Source of the DNA: Curvibacter delicatus NBRC 14919
Lineage (GTDB): Bacteria; Pseudomonadota; Gammaproteobacteria; Burkholderiales; Burkholderiaceae_C
Assembly: GCF_001592265.1 (NCBI RefSeq)
Contig: NZ_BCWP01000034.1
Span: 1-33,952, forward strand
Reading direction: 5' to 3'
DNA: 33,952 bases
In this document: positions 29,666 to 33,952 of the stretch, piece by piece
Layout: every line of letters begins with the position of its first letter
Numbering within the stretch: position 1 is the stretch's first letter
Translations under genes and position numbers: made by a program
The notes under the pieces: generated by a model
Told to the model about the DNA's origin: nothing
The model's input: the letters and a program-made list of their open reading frames with translations, nothing else
Database searches by the model: none

Positions 29666-30382
29666 CTACTCTGTCGTACTCGGACTCCAGAAGGCCTGGC
29701 GTATGGTCGGCAAGGCGGCGAGACGCTCTACGAGCGCATCCAACTCATCCCCGTTGACGGAAGTCGCCGCAAGGGTTGCCTCAATTTCTACTTCATTCTG
29801 CCCAAAACTATGCAAATCCAAGTTTCTAACAGGATGATTGCTACGATCCAACTCGTCCTCAAGCTGTGACATCACTATCTTCTGATGGTTGCGCTCTGCG
29901 ATCACATAGACCGTATTCGTGACTTCCACAGATGCATCGTCAAGCGGCTTGCGATTTATCGCGTTAACAATTGGGCGCAGCAAGGTGTTTGCCGCCAATA
30001 CGAACAAGGTCGCCAATACAGCCTCCGGAATTAAATCTGCGCCGGCCGCCCCGCCAACTGCGGCGGAAGCCCAGAGCGTTGCCGCAGTGTTGAGACCACG
30101 TACATTGCCTTCCTCGCGCATGATCACTCCAGCTCCCAGGAAGCCGATACCGGAAACGACATACGCCAGCACGTGAACCCCACCAGCGTGGCCGTCAAGC
30201 CGATTGGCAAGGTCTACAAAGACTGCAGAGCCGACCGCGACGAGCACATTGGTTCTTAATCCCGCTGTGCGCTGGCGATATTGACGCTCCAGACCGATCA
30301 GCCCCCCCAAGAAGAACGCTGTGGTCAAACTTACCAGAGTATCAATCAGCGATGTCAGGTTGATGTTGTGAATTGCTTCCAC
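29666..30382 (-). CDS. mgtC: MgtC/SapB family membrane protein
   Basis: A 238-residue protein with four to five N-terminal transmembrane helices holding the MgtC signature. Visible motifs are FFLGGLIGLERQYRQRTAGL, the SGIGFLGAGVIMREEGNVRG block and LNTAATLWASAAVG. A soluble ACT-like C-terminal domain (~residues 150-235) is also present. MgtC proteins affect Mg2+ homeostasis and, in Salmonella, F1Fo ATP synthase during low-Mg2+ stress. It starts 10 bp after the mgtA stop, so the two are an operon. Whether this member acts in Mg2+ adaptation is inferred from mgtA linkage. Confidence 0.9.
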   Translation of the reverse strand: MEAIHNINLTSLIDTLVSLTTAFFLGGLIGLERQYRQRTAGLRTNVLVAVGSAVFVDLANRLDGHAGGVHVLAYVVSGIGFLGAGVIMREEGNVRGLNTAATLWASAAVGGAAGADLIPEAVLATLFVLAANTLLRPIVNAINRKPLDDASVEVTNTVYVIAERNHQKIVMSQLEDELDRSNHPVRNLDLHSFGQNEVEIEATLAATSVNGDELDALVERLAALPTIRQAFWSPSTTE

Positions 30383-30392
30383 ATCGATCTCC

Positions 30393-33158
30393 TTATTGCC
30401 ACCCGTAGCGGCGGGTGTATATCCCTTTCATGGCTTGAGTCAAGCCCATATACGCCAGCAAGATCAGCGGCAACAGCGCAAAGTACAGCGGCGGCAGAAC
30501 TTCCAGCTTGAAGTAATGTGCGAATGGCCCCATAGGCAAGAAGATCCCTATGGCCATGATGATGCCTGTCGTCAGCAAAAGCGGGGTGGTTGCCCGACTT
30601 TGAATGAACGGCAATTTGGGTGTACGGATCATGTGCACAATCAGCGTCTGTGTCAGCAGACCAACCACAAACCAGCCCGACTGAAACAGGGTTTGGTTCT
30701 CGGGACTATTGGCTCCGAAAACAAACCACATCATGGCGTAAGTTGTGATATCAAAGACCGAACTGATAGGTCCAAAGAACATCATGAAGCGCCCGATATC
30801 GTCGGGCTGCCAGCGCTGCGGCTTTTGCACCAGTTCTTCGTCCACGTGGTCGAACGGGATGGCAATTTGGGAGATGTCATAGAGCAGGTTCTGTACCAGC
30901 AAATGCATAGGAAGCATGGGCAGGAACGGAATGAATGCGCTGGCCACCAGTACGGAGAAGACATTCCCGAAGTTCGAGCTAGCCGTCATCTTGATGTACT
31001 TCAGCATATTGGCAAAGGTTCGACGCCCTTCGAGCACTCCTTCTTCCAGGACCATCAGACTCTTTTCCAGCAGGATGATGTCTGCCGCCTCCTTGGCAAT
31101 ATCAACCGCTGTGTCAACTGATATGCCAATATCCGCCGTCCGGAGCGCGGGGGCATCATTGATGCCGTCTCCCATGAAGCCGACGACATGGCCGTTGGCC
31201 TTCAACGTACGGACAATGCGTTCCTTCTGCGAAGGCGTCAGCTTGGCAAAAACGTTATTTTTCTCGACCGCGACAGCCAATTCCTGATCGCTCATGCGCT
31301 CGACATCACTACCGCGCAATACGCCGTGCTGCTGCAAGCCAACTTCGCGGCAGATCTTCGCCGTCACCAGTTCGTTGTCCCCGGTCAATATCTTGACCGC
31401 AACACCGTGCTCTTCTAACGCCTTGATGGCGGGGGCGGTGGATTCCTTCGGGGGGTCAAGGAAGGCAACGTAGCCGACCAACGTCAGGTCGCGCTCATCA
31501 GCAACACCATAGACCTCTTGCGTCGGCGGAATTTCCTTGGTGGCGACCGCCACCACCCGCAATCCTTCTTCGTTGAGATCCTCCGTAACGGCACGAATTT
31601 TTCGCAACAGCTCATCGCTGAGCGGCTCAAGGACTTCGCCATGCCGGACCCTGCTGCAGACTGCCAGGATTTCTTCCACAGCCCCCTTGCAGATTAACTC
31701 ATGGTGATCCTCCCGTTCACTCACTACCACCGACATGCGTCGGCGCGTGAAGTCAAAGGGGATCTCGTCCACCTTGCGGTAGTTGCTGGCCGGATTAAGT
31801 TCTTGGTGCACTTCAACGTGCTCCAGGACCGCAACATCCAGCAAATTCTTCAATCCTGTCTGGTAGTAGCTGTTGAGGTACGCCATCTCCAGCACTTCAT
31901 CAGATTCCTCGCCCCAGACATCAACGTGCCTGGTCAGGAAGATCTTGTCCTGCGTAAGCGTCCCTGTTTTATCGGTACACAGGACATCCATGGCACCGAA
32001 GTTCTGGATGGCATCCAAGCGTTTGACGATGACTTTTCGGCGCGACATCAGTACCGCCCCTTTCGCCAACGTCGACGTGACGATCATCGGCAGCATTTCC
32101 GGCGTCAGACCAACGGCAATCGAAAGCGCGAAAAGCAACGCCTCCATCCAGTCATGCTTGGTGAATCCATTGATCAGCAAAACCAGCGGCGCCATGATAA
32201 ACATGAACCGAATCAGAAGCCAGCTGACTTTGTTGACCCCTGCCTGAAAGGATGTTGGCGCACGATCTGTTGTGGTCAAGCGACCAGCCAAGGCACCGAA
32301 ATACGTACTTCCACCTGTGCTCAGCACAATGGCGGTGGCAGAACCGGAGACGACATTGGTCCCCATGAATAGGATATTGTCCAGTTCCAGAACGTTGACG
32401 TCTTCGCCATCGCTCAAGTTGGCAAATTTCTCGACCGGCATGGACTCACCCGTCATAGCCGCCTGGGAGACGAAAAGATCTTTCGCAGACAGGACACGGC
32501 AGTCTGCAGGGATCATGTCGCCTGCCGAGAGAACGATGGTGTCACCCGGCACCAGCAGCTTGATTGGCAACTCGAACCGATGCGTTGGTTTGACGCTAAG
32601 CTGGACACCAAAATATCGCCTCGCGTCAGACGCAGCGTTGGCGGAAATATCGCGGCGAAGCACGGTCGCTGTTGTACTGACCATGGCCTTCAACGCGTCC
32701 GCCGCCTTATTCGATTTCGCCTCTTGCCAGAAGCGCAGCAGGGTGGACAAGACCACCATCACGCTGATCACAACCGTCGCTTTCAGATCATCGGTGACGT
32801 AGGACACGCCAGCCAGCAGGGTCAGCAGGAGGTTGAAGGGGTTCTTGTAGCAATGCCACAAGTGAACCCACCAGGGCAGCGGCTTTTCATGGTCCACCTC
32901 GTTGAAACCGACTTGCTCCCGAATGGAATCGGCTTGTACGTCTGTCAAGCCCTCAGATGCGCTTGAAAAGCGTCTGTAGAGCGCATTGGAGTCGGCGAGC
33001 GACGATTCGATCAGCAGCTTGGTAACGTTGGCGGGAACATCTCGGCTGATTTCGGCTCGCGTGAGACCCTCGAACATGGCGAGTCGGCGGAAATGCCTGC
33101 CCATGTGCCGAGCTCGAATAAAGCCAGCGAAAAATTCTTTCAGAAAGCTGAAGTTCAT
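30393..33158 (-). CDS. mgtA: Magnesium-importing P-type ATPase MgtA/MgtB
   Basis: A 921-residue P3B-type ATPase that imports Mg2+. The phosphorylated residue is Asp396 in LCTDKTGTLTQDKIF. The dephosphorylation loop reads AAMTGESMPVEK, the nucleotide-binding loop contains LICKGAVEEIL, and the hinge is GFMGDGINDAPALR. Ten transmembrane segments are predicted, with the C-terminal set after FANMLKYIKMTASSNFGNVF. The N-terminus FAGFIRARHMGRHFRRLAMF is basic and typical of MgtA/B. GAGGGA 7-12 nt upstream supports ATG 33158. No proline-rich leader peptide gene is seen in the 122 bp before it. It is followed by mgtC. Confidence 0.95.
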   Translation of the reverse strand: MNFSFLKEFFAGFIRARHMGRHFRRLAMFEGLTRAEISRDVPANVTKLLIESSLADSNALYRRFSSASEGLTDVQADSIREQVGFNEVDHEKPLPWWVHLWHCYKNPFNLLLTLLAGVSYVTDDLKATVVISVMVVLSTLLRFWQEAKSNKAADALKAMVSTTATVLRRDISANAASDARRYFGVQLSVKPTHRFELPIKLLVPGDTIVLSAGDMIPADCRVLSAKDLFVSQAAMTGESMPVEKFANLSDGEDVNVLELDNILFMGTNVVSGSATAIVLSTGGSTYFGALAGRLTTTDRAPTSFQAGVNKVSWLLIRFMFIMAPLVLLINGFTKHDWMEALLFALSIAVGLTPEMLPMIVTSTLAKGAVLMSRRKVIVKRLDAIQNFGAMDVLCTDKTGTLTQDKIFLTRHVDVWGEESDEVLEMAYLNSYYQTGLKNLLDVAVLEHVEVHQELNPASNYRKVDEIPFDFTRRRMSVVVSEREDHHELICKGAVEEILAVCSRVRHGEVLEPLSDELLRKIRAVTEDLNEEGLRVVAVATKEIPPTQEVYGVADERDLTLVGYVAFLDPPKESTAPAIKALEEHGVAVKILTGDNELVTAKICREVGLQQHGVLRGSDVERMSDQELAVAVEKNNVFAKLTPSQKERIVRTLKANGHVVGFMGDGINDAPALRTADIGISVDTAVDIAKEAADIILLEKSLMVLEEGVLEGRRTFANMLKYIKMTASSNFGNVFSVLVASAFIPFLPMLPMHLLVQNLLYDISQIAIPFDHVDEELVQKPQRWQPDDIGRFMMFFGPISSVFDITTYAMMWFVFGANSPENQTLFQSGWFVVGLLTQTLIVHMIRTPKLPFIQSRATTPLLLTTGIIMAIGIFLPMGPFAHYFKLEVLPPLYFALLPLILLAYMGLTQAMKGIYTRRYGWQ

Positions 33159-33280
33159 CTTTTTTCCCTCGCGTATAAGGTGAACGCTATGTCAGTGGAT
33201 CAATTAAAGTTCCCAAAACCAAGTCGCAAAGCAAGTGTGCCCTGCGAATATGACGAAATCGCAGTCTGCGGATGACCTCA

Positions 33281-33952
33281 TTAAAACTCCGCGTGCAATC
33301 TCAGTCCCCACACGGTCACTGGGCCGCGATCCGGGTTGTAGGCCGGGTTTGTCAGGCGCTGCCAGTCCAGGGTCAGATGCGTCTGCCGGCTCAAGCCGAT
33401 CAGGTAGTAAGCCTCGACCACCTGCTCCACGCCGTAGCGCACCGGGCCATAGGGGTTAGGGCCGTCGCCAGTGAACAGCGCATACAGGCCACGCCCTAGA
33501 TAGTCACGCCGATCTGCGCTGGCATACTGGTTGGAGAAAGCCAGACCGGCTGCATCGAAGGGACGGCCCCAGACTGCACCTTGGGCCACGATGCCTGCGC
33601 TCAGGCTTGAATCCGCTTCGGTAAAGGCCATGGTCTCCCCATCGCTGTGCGTTGACATGCCCCGGGCAAACACACCCACCTGGGACGTCAGGGCCTGTTC
33701 CACATTGAAGCCCAGGCCTGTCTTGGTGCGGTCCACGCGCGGATTGGCACCGTTGTCGTCGAACCCGTTCTCGATGAGCGCAATGTTGGCGGTACTGGCA
33801 TAGGTGCTCAGCCGCATGCGGTTGTGAAAGGCCAGCAGTCGCACCGCGCCGGTATTCCAGCGTTTCTCCAGTTCCAGGTTGTAGCCCACCCGATTCTTGG
33901 ACCAGCCCTCGAAATCCAGATCCAGCTGGTTGGGCAGCACAGGCATCAGGTA
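33281..33952 (-). CDS. OprB-like carbohydrate porin, C-terminal part (runs off window)
   Basis: The C-terminal ~223 residues of an outer-membrane beta-barrel. Alternating hydrophobic strands are seen, with blocks such as YNLELEKRWNTGAVRLLAFH and YGVEQVVEAYYLIGLSRQTH. The expected end LTNPAYNPDRGP...LRLHAEF, with a terminal Phe, matches the carbohydrate-selective OprB family. The frame is open through the window edge (codons TAC CTG precede the first internal Met), so the gene is incomplete at its 5' end. Sugar specificity is unknown. Confidence 0.82.
   Translation of the reverse strand, partial: YLMPVLPNQLDLDFEGWSKNRVGYNLELEKRWNTGAVRLLAFHNRMRLSTYASTANIALIENGFDDNGANPRVDRTKTGLGFNVEQALTSQVGVFARGMSTHSDGETMAFTEADSSLSAGIVAQGAVWGRPFDAAGLAFSNQYASADRRDYLGRGLYALFTGDGPNPYGPVRYGVEQVVEAYYLIGLSRQTHLTLDWQRLTNPAYNPDRGPVTVWGLRLHAEF

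Noticed and set aside
33189-33275. Short frame MSVDQLKFPKPS... between mgtA and the porin
   Set aside because: Only 28 residues, no ribosome site, and it lies in the promoter region of mgtA on the opposite strand.
33159-33280. mgtL-like leader peptide or PhoP box upstream of mgtA
   Set aside because: No proline-rich short frame is present; GGTTTT-N5-CTTTAA resembles a PhoP box only weakly.

Overview
The window is about 34 kb of high-GC DNA whose gene repertoire and style fit a betaproteobacterium of the Comamonadaceae (Rhodoferax/Hydrogenophaga/Acidovorax-like). Three things suggest this: methionine synthase split into two genes, a TorF-type porin in front of glnK-amtB, and a degenerate interspersed repeat that I associate with that family. 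The lineage is inferred from gene content; no rRNA or other marker gene is present.

Layout. (1) 1-3073: an AcrR-type repressor gene preceded by a perfect AcrR-like operator at the window edge, convergent with recQ, then a rhodanese gene. (2) 3145-10786: split methionine synthase. metH1 (homocysteine domain, 3145-4191) is separated by about 3.9 kb from metH2 (folate, B12 and AdoMet domains, 8066-10786). metH2 is preceded by an S-adenosylhomocysteine (SAH) riboswitch. Between them lie a broken TerC/Alx remnant, a three-gene membrane-protein operon (Mpo1-like, unknown, DUF1304), a divergent Crp/Fnr regulator and an RlmN-family radical-SAM gene. (3) 11002-17058: a glycine-zipper protein, two divergent MFS transporters, and an unusual soluble protein with two cache-like repeats and a C-terminal CheW domain.

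(4) 17055-21109: comM (yifB Mg-chelatase family) is split by a 2.5 kb Tn7-like element. The element has a 5-bp target duplication, TnsA, and a TnsB with an intact DDE core but no normal C-terminus. Removing the element plus one duplication restores a 512-codon comM exactly in frame. The element looks like an internal deletion derivative: the regulator/ATPase genes are absent, and an unrelated reverse-strand reading frame abuts the truncated tnsB.

(5) 21164-24164: a nitrogen-control operon (NtrC site, sigma-54 promoter, TorF porin, glnK, amtB, terminator). (6) 24207-27490: an aldose 1-epimerase and glcE-glcF (glycolate oxidase subunits, no glcD here), ending in a strong terminator. (7) 27843-33158: a metal-ion block on the minus strand, less GC-rich than the core. 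A yybP-ykoY manganese riboswitch leads a GDT1/UPF0016 exporter and a DmeF-like CDF exporter. A separate mgtA-mgtC pair lies upstream. The window ends inside an OprB-like carbohydrate porin.

The strongest findings are the precise Tn7-like insertion in comM, the SAH riboswitch whose downstream arm can sequester the metH2 ribosome-binding site, the Mn-riboswitch operon that includes a CDF exporter, and the soluble tandem-cache-CheW protein.
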